The notes under the pieces: model-generated
Database searches by the model: none
Seen by the model: the letters and a program-made list of their open reading frames with translations, nothing else
What the model was told of the DNA's origin: nothing
Program-made: the position numbers and the translations under genes
From: DASPGX01 sp035620375
GTDB lineage: Bacteria > Patescibacteriota > Minisyncoccia > 2-02-FULL-40-12 > GWA2-44-9
Direction of reading: 5' to 3'
DNA length: 5,221 bases
Assembly (NCBI GenBank): GCA_035620375.1
Contig: DASPGX010000003.1
Coordinates: 1 to 5,221, forward strand
In this document: piece after piece, positions 1-4,848 of the stretch
Numbering within the stretch: position 1 is the stretch's first letter
Layout of the letters: each line of letters starts with the position of its first letter

Positions 1-1553
1 TTGACCAGGTACAGGCCCAGTCCGGTGCCTCCGGCTTCCATTACTGCGGCCTCCTTGGTCCGGAATCCCTTGTCCCAGAGGGGACCGAGCGCCTCCTTGG
101 GGATGCCGATGCCGGTATCGGTCACGGCGACGTTGATGCGGCCGTTCTCCTGCCAGGCGCGCACCGTCACCTTTCCGCCCGGCTTGGTGTACCGGATGGC
201 GTTGGAGAGCAGGTTCTGGATGATGGAGCCGGCCAGCTGGGGGTCCAGGTCCACGGACGGCAGGTCCTTCGCGTAATCCTCCGTGACGGCCAGTTGGCGC
301 GACGCCGCCGCGGGCGCATTGTCGGCGACGTAGGCGTGCACCAGCTTGGCGACGTCGGTCGGTTCCGGCACCGCGCTGAACGTTCCGCTTTCCACACGCG
401 AGGCGGAAAGCAGTTTGTTCACGAGGCTGTTCATCCGTTTGATGGAGTCCGCGATTTCCTCCAGCAGGCCGCGCTGGCGGTCGTTCACGGACCCCGTTCC
501 GGGGTCCTGCAGGACCTCGGTGCTCCATTTCATCGCCGTCAGCGGCGCCTTGAGCTGGTGCGAGGCAAGGGAGGCGAATTCATCCACCGCCTTCTTGGCC
601 TTGCTGACCAACTCAACCTCCCGTGCGAGTTCCTTGCGCCCACGGTACAGGGCGGTCAGGGTCGTCATTGCGCCGAAGAGCGAGATGAATGCGCCGATGA
701 CAACCGTGTATTGGAGGACGCGGTCGCGCCGGGGAATGGCCATGCCGCGGGGCGCGACGAAGTCCACGTCGTAGACGCGGTTGGCGAACAGGAACGAGAA
801 TGAGCGCCTGAGGGCGGACGGGTCGCCGGCGTAGAGCGCATGGGCGTCGTTCTCGGATATGAACGATTCATCCGGAGCGATGAAGTGCGATTCAATGCGG
901 ACCCCGAAGACGTTCTCGTCCATGTCATACATCCTCGTGACGGCAATCTGACCGGTATTCGCCTGCTGGCGGAACAGCAGAACGCCGGTCGGTCCGTCCG
1001 TTCCGGGCGGGATTATGGGATAGAAACCGAAGGTGACCGGTGTGCCTGTCGCCGATAGGAAGGGGTCTGACAGCGTGTATGAACGGCTGGCGACGGACAG
1101 GGCGAACGCCGCGGCAAACCGCAGGTCCGAGGAGAGGTCCACTCCCGTAAGTCCTGCAGCGCTTTCGGGCGGGGAGGAATGCGTGATTTCATACCGCGTG
1201 CGGCCGTCCTCGCCGTCGACGCGGGGGGCATAGAGGAGTGATTCAAACGCGATTGCGCCGGCTTCGGTCTGCCGTATGTACGTGGCGTAGTTGTGGAATT
1301 TCTGCTGGGTGAGGTCGGTTGCGGCGGTAATGGCCCCGCCGGTGGAACGGCCGAGTTCATCGTACCGTGCGTCGCGGGAGGTAACCTGGTTCCGCATGCG
1401 GGCCTCGCCGTCCTCCAGCAGGTCCTCGGTGTGCTGGGCGAGGGCACTATCAATGACGAGGTACAGCGCTACCGCGGCCGCGAATGCGAGTACCGCCGCG
1501 ACGACGACGGTCAGCGGCGTGACACTGAAGCCCCGTTTCTTACCCTCCGCCAT
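1..1553 (-). CDS. CHASE-like sensor histidine kinase (C-terminus cut by window)
   Basis: Membrane sensor kinase that should autophosphorylate a histidine and pass phosphate to a response regulator. I translated it through 517 codons with no frameshift. Order: TM1 about residues 11-34; extracellular domain about 35-278; TM2 about 281-303; HisKA with H-box 'ASHQLKAPLTAMKW' (His332); HATPase_c with N-box 'NLLSNAIRYTKPGG' (Asn451), G1 'DTGIGIP' (Asp479), F-box 'GFRTKEA' and G2 'GGTGLGLYLV' (508-517), where the window ends. The sensor region carries 'FESLLYAPRVDGEDGRTRYE' (about 104-123) and 'PVTFGFYPII', resembling the CHASE ligand-binding fold; there is no PAS and no obvious HAMP. Only a few dozen residues should be missing. 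The ATG at 1553 sits 8 nt after an extended -10 and has no Shine-Dalgarno. The H-box wording is typical of Parcubacteria-like kinases. No response regulator is visible; it may lie downstream, outside the window. Kinase identity is certain; CHASE is probable; the ligand is unknown. Confidence 0.95.
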   Translation of the reverse strand, partial: MAEGKKRGFSVTPLTVVVAAVLAFAAAVALYLVIDSALAQHTEDLLEDGEARMRNQVTSRDARYDELGRSTGGAITAATDLTQQKFHNYATYIRQTEAGAIAFESLLYAPRVDGEDGRTRYEITHSSPPESAAGLTGVDLSSDLRFAAAFALSVASRSYTLSDPFLSATGTPVTFGFYPIIPPGTDGPTGVLLFRQQANTGQIAVTRMYDMDENVFGVRIESHFIAPDESFISENDAHALYAGDPSALRRSFSFLFANRVYDVDFVAPRGMAIPRRDRVLQYTVVIGAFISLFGAMTTLTALYRGRKELAREVELVSKAKKAVDEFASLASHQLKAPLTAMKWSTEVLQDPGTGSVNDRQRGLLEEIADSIKRMNSLVNKLLSASRVESGTFSAVPEPTDVAKLVHAYVADNAPAAASRQLAVTEDYAKDLPSVDLDPQLAGSIIQNLLSNAIRYTKPGGKVTVRAWQENGRINVAVTDTGIGIPKEALGPLWDKGFRTKEAAVMEAGGTGLGLYLV

Positions 1554-1561
1554 ATAGAACC

Positions 1562-1570
1562 AGTATATCA
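1562..1570 (-). promoter_or_regulatory. extended -10 promoter of the histidine kinase gene
   Basis: On the minus strand this reads TGATATACT: a TGN extension plus the hexamer TATACT (1567-1562). Eight bases separate it from the ATG at 1553, so transcription would begin one or two bases before the start codon. No clear -35 box is seen, which fits an extended -10 promoter. Confidence 0.65.
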
Positions 1571-1589
1571 CCGCCCGGCATATGGCCGA

Positions 1590-1617
1590 TTGCGTTTATG
1601 AACCTATGCGGTACACT
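1590..1617 (+). promoter_or_regulatory. promoter of the secreted-protein gene, leaderless type
   Basis: A weak -35-like TTGCGT (1590-1595) lies 16 bp before the hexamer TACACT (1612-1617), preceded by GCGG (1608-1611). Seven bases then lead to the ATG at 1625, so the predicted transcript starts at or one base before the start codon. It sits back to back with the kinase promoter in a 71-bp divergent gap, so one regulator could affect both. Confidence 0.55.
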
Positions 1618-1624
1618 TTCGCGC

Positions 1625-2416
1625 ATGAATAAATACCTCATTCCCGCAGCGCTGGCCCTGGTGCCTTTTGCCGCGCTCGCGCAGTACAATGTACAACCCG
1701 CGGCCTCGCCCACGCCGGCGCGCGCCACCGCGACGCCCGCCTCCAGCGTCGCCTCGCCCACGCCCAGTCCGCAGGGGGCCCAGGTGGATTACTATCTGAA
1801 GATTGACGGCGTGGAGGGGGAATCCGAGGCGAAGGGCAACGTCGAAACCGAGTGGAAGGTTGAGGAGGGCGAGAAATCAACGGACGAGCCCGACGACTCC
1901 ATGGAAGCCAAGGAATCCGGCGAGCGGGGCGGTACCGAGGACATCAATATCGGCATCGGCGAGCACAGAGCCGCCGTGGACTCATTCTTCGATATCTTCG
2001 TTGACCTGTCGGCGGAAGGGGACGAAGGCGGCAATGCCGGAATACTGTTCGGTAGCGGCGGTTCGGGCGGAGACGGGGGTTCCGCCGTCGCGGACATTCT
2101 TCTGCAGGGCATGCAGGAGGAAGGCGTCCCCACCGAACAAATCAGCCTGAATTTTGAGAAAATCACGGCGCGGGTCCGCCACGAGGTCCGGCTCTTCGGG
2201 CTCATCCCGGTCCGGACGACCGCCGATGTGGACGTGGACGCCGAAGGCGGGGTGAAGGTCCGGTTCCCGTGGTGGGCCGTCCTCGCGACAGGCAAGGACG
2301 CCGAGAATCTGGGCTCGCGGACGTCCGGGGCACTCGGGAACGTCCTTGAGGTCAAGTACGAGGCAATTCTGGAAGTCATCACCGGAGTCCGCTTGCGGAA
2401 CCCGGGAGTGAACTAA
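1625..2416 (+). CDS. secreted acidic protein with Hcp-like motif, function unknown
   Basis: A 263-residue exported protein of unknown function. Residues 1-19 are a Sec signal peptide (MNKYLIPAALALVPFAALA) with an A-L-A cleavage site before Gln20. A Pro/Ala/Ser/Thr-rich linker spans about 25-50. Residues 55-67 read DYYLKIDGVEGES, close to the opening motif of Hcp (type VI secretion tube protein) family proteins, but the rest does not continue as a recognisable Hcp fold. An acidic Glu/Asp-rich stretch follows (about 74-106), then a Gly/Ser-rich loop (about 143-153) and a beta-rich C-terminal part (about 173-258) with 'FPWWAVLATGKDAENLG'. There is no lipobox, cysteine or C-terminal anchor, so it is probably periplasmic or released. 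The ATG at 1625 is chosen over the in-frame ATG at 1598 because it gives a clean signal peptide and directly follows the -10 box. The gene is divergent from the kinase and 20 bp upstream of the YdeI-family gene. Confidence 0.8.
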   Translation: MNKYLIPAALALVPFAALAQYNVQPAASPTPARATATPASSVASPTPSPQGAQVDYYLKIDGVEGESEAKGNVETEWKVEEGEKSTDEPDDSMEAKESGERGGTEDINIGIGEHRAAVDSFFDIFVDLSAEGDEGGNAGILFGSGGSGGDGGSAVADILLQGMQEEGVPTEQISLNFEKITARVRHEVRLFGLIPVRTTADVDVDAEGGVKVRFPWWAVLATGKDAENLGSRTSGALGNVLEVKYEAILEVITGVRLRNPGVN

Positions 2417-2436
2417 GGCCCGCCCAGCGTTCTCTG

Positions 2437-3009
2437 ATGCCGGACGCCATTCCCCGAATTTCAGTAGCCACCACCGCCGAATTCCGGCGGTGGTTGGCGA
2501 AGCACCACAAACATGCCAAGACCGTCGCGGTCGTTCTGCACAAGAAACACACGGGCAAATCCGCGCCCACGCACAACGCGCTGATGCGCGAGGCCATCTG
2601 CTTCGGCTGGATAGACACGACCATCAAAAGCCTGGATGAGGACCGCTACATCCGCTACTTCGTCCGGCGCAGGGACGACGGCGGAAACTGGAGCCCGAAC
2701 ACGCGCCGGTACGCGCGCGAACTCATCGCCCAGGGCAAGATGGCCCCGCACGGGCTGGTCATCTACAAACGCGGCCTCAAAAAGAAGGTTCTTGGCCACG
2801 GCATCCCCAAGAACCCGTCCATCCCGCACGAACTGGAGGAGGCACTGGCGGGGGACGCCAAGGCCGAGAAAGCCTTCGCAGCCCTGCCCCCGTCCACCAA
2901 GCGGACGCTGTATCGCTGGATTCTCATGGCCAAGCGTGAGGAGACCCGGACACAGCGGGTGAAACGCATCGTTTCCATGGTGCGCAAGGGCGAGCGGAAA
3001 TTCTTCTGA
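2437..3009 (+). CDS. YdeI/OmpD-associated family protein
   Basis: A cytoplasmic protein of 190 residues, the usual length of the YdeI/OmpD-associated (OmdA, COG4430) family. The family's biochemical activity is not established; some members are annotated as bacteriocin-protection or stress proteins. Diagnostic motifs are present in order: 'FRRWLAKHHKHA' (16-27), 'VVLHKKHTGK' (32-41), 'REAICFGWID' (51-60), 'RYIRYFVRRR' (70-79), 'GNWSPNTRRY' (83-92), then the C-terminal OmdA segment with 'AFAALPPSTKRTLYRWI' (146-162) and 'KREETRTQRVKRIVSMV' (166-182). It looks complete and intact. The start lies 20 bp after the upstream stop, with neither a Shine-Dalgarno nor a close -10 box, so it is probably cotranscribed with the secreted-protein gene. 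A functional link between the two is not evident. Family assignment is secure; biological role is unknown. Confidence 0.9.
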   Translation: MPDAIPRISVATTAEFRRWLAKHHKHAKTVAVVLHKKHTGKSAPTHNALMREAICFGWIDTTIKSLDEDRYIRYFVRRRDDGGNWSPNTRRYARELIAQGKMAPHGLVIYKRGLKKKVLGHGIPKNPSIPHELEEALAGDAKAEKAFAALPPSTKRTLYRWILMAKREETRTQRVKRIVSMVRKGERKFF

Positions 3010-3031
3010 TTTTCGTCTCCGTCGAAAATCA
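3007..3031 (+). terminator. perfect hairpin overlapping a stop codon, possible terminator
   Basis: TGATTTTCG (3007-3015) and CGAAAATCA (3023-3031) form a perfect 9-bp stem with a 7-nt loop TCTCCGT. The first three bases are the TGA stop of the YdeI-family gene. The stem is A/T-rich and lacks a following T-tract, so it is not a classic intrinsic terminator. It could be a weak terminator, a 3' stabilising hairpin or the edge of an intergenic repeat. Confidence 0.4.
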
Positions 3032-3100
3032 TCCCGCGACCGAGCGAGAGCGAGGAAGTACTGAGGATAGAAGTCCGAACGTGAGCGAGCCAGACGAGGG
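3032..3100 (+). repeat. purine-rich intergenic element with GAGCGAG repeats
   Basis: The stretch between the hairpin and the next promoter is rich in G and A. It holds two exact GAGCGAG copies 41 bp apart (3042-3048 and 3083-3089), additional GCGAG/GACGAG variants and two GAAGT words (3055-3059 and 3070-3074). It does not read as a gene. The composition is like a dispersed intergenic repeat, but whether it recurs elsewhere in the genome cannot be told from this window. Confidence 0.3.
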
Positions 3101-3109
3101 ATTACAATT

Positions 3110-3119
3110 GCGGTATACT
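3110..3119 (+). promoter_or_regulatory. -10 promoter of the DUF4383-like gene, leaderless type
   Basis: GCGG followed by TATACT (3114-3119), then six bases (TTCCCC) and the ATG at 3126. Transcription is predicted to start at the A of the ATG. It matches the GCGG-TAYAMT form also seen before 1625 and 3505. No good -35 box is visible; an A/T-rich stretch lies just upstream. Confidence 0.65.
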
Positions 3120-3125
3120 TTCCCC

Positions 3126-3470
3126 ATGACGCTCTCGCGCCTGTACACCCGAATCGTCGGCATCGGATTCCTGTTCGTCGCGCTGTCGCTTGTGAGCGAC
3201 TACGCGCAGTTCGGGTTCCGGCCGGAGACGATGCACAAGGTATTCCACGTCCTGCTCGGCTTGGCCATCATCCGCTGGGGCTGGAACAGCACCGCCTGGT
3301 GGCGGACTTTTCCCGTCGTCAACGGCGCGTTCTTCTCCTTCGTCGCCCTCTTCGGCTGGCTGTTTCCCGATTTCGGCATGTTGGACGCGTTCAACCAACT
3401 GGATACAATCCTGCACTTCATTGTTGGGGTATCGGGACTTTCAGTGGCGCTTCTGGACCGCCGTAGGTAG
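3126..3470 (+). CDS. four-TM membrane protein, DUF4383-like
   Basis: A 114-residue integral membrane protein with four predicted helices at about 8-25, 37-52, 62-80 and 93-110. The pattern resembles DUF4383 proteins: an opening 'LYTRIVGIGFLFVALSL' (6-22), a His-bearing second helix 'HKVFHVLLGLAI' (37-48), an Asn/Phe-rich third helix 'VNGAFFSFVALFGWLF', and a fourth 'QLDTILHFIVGVSGL' (91-105) matching the family's D..LH..VG pattern. The function of such proteins is unknown. The ATG at 3126 follows a TATACT box by six bases. An in-frame GTG at 3081 would add 15 polar residues encoded by the GAGCGAG element and place the promoter inside the gene, so it is disfavoured. It ends in a positively charged RRR tail. 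The microprotein gene starts 34 bp downstream with its own promoter. The membrane topology is firm; the family call is moderate. Confidence 0.8.
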   Translation: MTLSRLYTRIVGIGFLFVALSLVSDYAQFGFRPETMHKVFHVLLGLAIIRWGWNSTAWWRTFPVVNGAFFSFVALFGWLFPDFGMLDAFNQLDTILHFIVGVSGLSVALLDRRR

Positions 3471-3488
3471 TTTTAATTCGCCATTCCG

Positions 3489-3498
3489 GCGGTATAAT
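3489..3498 (+). promoter_or_regulatory. -10 promoter of the 40-residue microprotein gene
   Basis: GCGG (3489-3492) and a perfect TATAAT (3493-3498), then six bases (CGGACC) to the ATG at 3505, predicting a leaderless transcript. The -35 side holds only the T-rich TTTTAA (3471-3476), a weak match. Confidence 0.7.
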
Positions 3499-3504
3499 CG
3501 GACC

Positions 3505-3627
3505 ATGAAGAAATTGCTTGCATTGCTCGGCCTGGCAGTTGCGCTCTTTGCGGCCGGATTCTTTTTCGGCTACGACTTCGGCTACGAGCGCGGCGTCAGA
3601 AGCACGATAGAAACGCTCCAGCGGTAG
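3505..3627 (+). CDS. 40-residue single-TM microprotein
   Basis: A very small protein with a Lys-Lys start and a hydrophobic helix (about 3-22, LLALLGLAVALFAAGFFFGY). A polar tail follows with the repeated aromatic/glycine pattern 'GYDFGYERGV' (21-30) and a short charged end. The helix has no good signal-peptidase site, so it is probably a membrane-anchored peptide with its tail outside the cytoplasm or loosely at the membrane. Longer in-frame starts exist upstream (open from 3421), but they overlap the DUF4383-like gene, put a perfect TATAAT inside the reading frame and spoil the N-terminal helix; the ATG at 3505 is preferred. A strong terminator follows 23 bp after the stop, making this a self-contained unit. 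No family is recognised and no function is proposed. Confidence 0.7.
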   Translation: MKKLLALLGLAVALFAAGFFFGYDFGYERGVRSTIETLQR

Positions 3628-3650
3628 ACGGGCGCGGACTGATTCCGCAT

Positions 3651-3683
3651 CGCGATGGCTCACCTTGTGAGCCATCGCGTTTT
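3651..3683 (+). terminator. strong rho-independent terminator
   Basis: CGCGATGGCTCAC (3651-3663) pairs perfectly with GTGAGCCATCGCG (3667-3679) across a 3-nt loop CTT: a 13-bp G/C-rich stem directly followed by TTTT (3680-3683). It ends the microprotein transcript and possibly readthrough from the DUF4383-like gene. Confidence 0.9.
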
Positions 3684-3705
3684 GAGGTACAACCGACCCG
3701 GAGGT
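3684..3705 (+). promoter_or_regulatory. candidate -10 box and Shine-Dalgarno of the 3710 gene
   Basis: A -10-like TACAAC (3688-3693), preceded by GAGG, is followed after six bases by GGAGGT (3700-3705), the only clear Shine-Dalgarno sequence in the window. If the -10 works at the usual spacing, the mRNA would begin at or very near the GGAGGT itself. Spacing from GGAGG is 5 nt to the ATG at 3710 and 8 nt to the next in-frame ATG at 3713, so either can be used. Confidence 0.5.
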
Positions 3706-3709
3706 CAGC

Positions 3710-4324
3710 ATGATGAACGAATTGGACCGCAAGGTCCGCAAGGCAGTCCTTTCGGTAAAGCGCCGCCGGATTACGGAGCGCATCGGCAAGCTTCTGCGCC
3801 ACTTCAAGGCAGTGCAGTTCAAACAGCACTCCGCGCACACCGAGCACAAGGGTTCGCTCACGGTGAGCATCGCAGGAGCGCCTGCGGTGTTCCACGAGGA
3901 ATCCTTCGGTCCGTACGACGCGAACACGCTGTACCGGGTGAAGTACGGCGACCGGCTCATGCTGGAGGTCGTCGTGGGTTTGGACAATCTCGCCGAAGGC
4001 GTTGACCCGCGCCTGGTCTACGAGGACAAGGCGGGGCACACGGTGGTGGTGAAGACGTTCAAGACCGGTGTCTGGATGAAGGGGCTGGACCTGAACTGGC
4101 ACCTCCGGCAGGAGGAGCGCCGCAAGAAGGAAGCGGCGAAGTTCCGTGAGCGTGAGAAGGCGCTCCGGGCCAGGCCTAAGCCGGTCCGCGAGGACGACTA
4201 CAGCATCAGTCAGCGGTTCGGACTGGACGTCCCGAAAAAGAATCGTGCCCCGAAGAGCCCGTCCGCAACGCAGAGCTGGGGACTGGTCGACGATCCGCCG
4301 CTTACCGGCATGGGACTGGAGTAA
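3710..4324 (+). CDS. hypothetical basic protein, 204 residues
   Basis: Not recognised. The N-terminus is strongly basic and helical (LDRKVRKAVLSVKRRRITERI, about 5-25). A central globular part, about 47-130, has beta-type alternation: 'GSLTVSIAGAPAVF', 'LYRVKYGDRLMLEVVVGLDN' and 'HTVVVKTFKTGVWMKGLDLN'. A highly charged helix, possibly coiled-coil, spans about 131-155 (RQEERRKKEAAKFREREK). The tail (156-204) is Pro/Ser-rich, probably disordered, and ends in Met-Gly-Leu-Glu. There is no signal peptide or membrane segment, so it is cytoplasmic. The basic ends would suit binding nucleic acid or ribosomes, but that is only an inference from charge. It starts with tandem ATGs at 3710 and 3713; the second fits the Shine-Dalgarno slightly better. 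The gene lies between two terminators and so is probably monocistronic. Coding is well supported by length, the ribosome-binding site and flanking signals. Confidence 0.8.
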   Translation: MMNELDRKVRKAVLSVKRRRITERIGKLLRHFKAVQFKQHSAHTEHKGSLTVSIAGAPAVFHEESFGPYDANTLYRVKYGDRLMLEVVVGLDNLAEGVDPRLVYEDKAGHTVVVKTFKTGVWMKGLDLNWHLRQEERRKKEAAKFREREKALRARPKPVREDDYSISQRFGLDVPKKNRAPKSPSATQSWGLVDDPPLTGMGLE

Positions 4325-4357
4325 CGGCCGTCCTCCGTTCCCGCGCTAGAGATTCGC

Positions 4358-4380
4358 GGCCCGCCACAGGCGGGCCTTCT
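4358..4380 (+). terminator. hairpin terminator after the 3710 gene
   Basis: GGCCCGCC (4358-4365) pairs perfectly with GGCGGGCC (4369-4376) across the loop ACA, followed by TTCTGTTAT. The stem is 8 bp of pure G/C; the T-tract is interrupted and runs straight into the next gene's -10 box. Confidence 0.75.
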
Positions 4381-4388
4381 GTTATAAT
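4380..4388 (+). promoter_or_regulatory. extended -10 promoter of the TspO-family gene
   Basis: TGTTATAAT: a TGN extension and perfect TATAAT (4383-4388), then six bases (TGACCC) to the ATG at 4395. Where a -35 box would be expected lies the stem of the preceding terminator, so recognition would depend on the extended -10. The predicted transcript is leaderless. Confidence 0.7.
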
Positions 4389-4394
4389 TGACCC

Positions 4395-4790
4395 ATGCGC
4401 ACCTATGCCGAGTTCTATCAGAGCGTCGTCCTTCCCGCCTGGGCCCCGCCCGCATGGCTGTTCGGCGTGGCGTGGGGGATTATCTACCCGCTTTTCATCA
4501 TCGCCACGGTCCTGACGGTCGTCGCGGTCGTCCGCCGACGCGCTCCGCGCAGCATGCTCTGGCTCTTGGCCGCCAACTGGGTGGCAAATCTTCTGTTCAC
4601 GCCCATACAGCTTGGCCTCACCCCGCTCTGGCCGGCGTCGGTGGACATTCTCGTCGTCCTCGGCACGCTCGTGGTGTATCAGCGCCTCGCCTGGCGGCAT
4701 CTGCGCTGGGCATTCTGGCTGCTTGTTCCGTACCTTCTCTGGGGCGCGTTCGCCACGGTGCTCCAGCTCACGATTACGCTGACGAATTAG
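4395..4790 (+). CDS. TspO/MBR family protein, short four-helix form
   Basis: An integral membrane protein of the TspO/MBR (tryptophan-rich sensory protein) family, whose members bind porphyrins and other hydrophobic ligands and act in tetrapyrrole handling or stress signalling. Seen at 131 residues: the family's P.W.PP.W motif as 'LPAWAPPAWLFGVAWGIIYP' (13-32), 'NWVANLLFTPIQLGL' (61-75), and the C-terminal 'PYLLWGAFATVLQLTITLTN' (112-131) matching the usual PYL.W..FAT.LN...LN, with Gln replacing the first Asn. Helices lie at about 21-46, 53-75, 79-98 and 102-129. Typical members have five helices; the first, which normally precedes the W.PP motif, is absent here. It cannot lie upstream, since an in-frame TGA (4389-4391) stands one codon before the ATG. 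Family membership is secure; ligand binding is not shown. Confidence 0.9.
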   Translation: MRTYAEFYQSVVLPAWAPPAWLFGVAWGIIYPLFIIATVLTVVAVVRRRAPRSMLWLLAANWVANLLFTPIQLGLTPLWPASVDILVVLGTLVVYQRLAWRHLRWAFWLLVPYLLWGAFATVLQLTITLTN

Positions 4791-4827
4791 TACAAAACAA
4801 AAGGGCCCCGGATTGCTCCGGAGGCCC
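4791..4827 (-). terminator. terminator of the convergent minus-strand gene
   Basis: GGGCCCCGGA (4803-4812) pairs with TCCGG-A-GGCCC (4817-4827) around a TTGC loop with one bulged A. On the minus strand the stem is followed by TTTTGTTTTG (4802-4793), an excellent T-tract, so it ends the gene at 4849-5221. On the plus strand the same hairpin stands 12 bp after the TspO stop but lacks a T-tract, so it may help only weakly in that direction. Confidence 0.85.
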
Positions 4828-4848
4828 GCTGTCCGTCGTTGCGCGCGT

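Noticed and set aside
1554..1571. Upstream in-frame GTG at 1571 for the kinase gene
   Set aside because: The GTG lies in the extended -10 element itself; the extra residues add nothing recognisable to the kinase.
1598..1624. Upstream in-frame ATG at 1598 for the secreted-protein gene
   Set aside because: It would add nine residues ahead of a clean signal peptide and place the -10 box inside the coding sequence; ATG 1625 fits both signals.
1792..2382. Minus-strand reading frame of 196 codons opposite the secreted-protein gene
   Set aside because: Its product is a Ser/Pro/Arg-rich shadow with no domain, promoter or ribosome-binding site; the plus strand has a signal peptide and promoter.
2461..2829. 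Minus-strand reading frame opposite the YdeI-family gene
   Set aside because: The plus strand encodes clear family motifs; the antisense frame is open because of high GC.
3081..3125. GTG start at 3081 for the DUF4383-like gene
   Set aside because: The extra residues are encoded by the GAGCGAG element, and the TATACT six bases before the ATG at 3126 would then be internal.
3458..3492. CCGCC ... GGCGG inverted repeat around the end of the DUF4383-like gene
   Set aside because: Only five pairs with a 25-nt loop and no T-tract; it is expected by chance in G/C-rich DNA.
3421..3504. Longer form of the microprotein starting at 3421
   Set aside because: It overlaps the preceding gene in another frame and buries a perfect TATAAT; the N-terminal Lys-Lys-hydrophobic helix begins naturally at 3505.
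3418..4102. Minus-strand reading frames (3418-3987 and 3596-4102) across the microprotein and 3710 genes
   Set aside because: They cross a strong terminator and two gene starts of the other strand and give low-complexity products.
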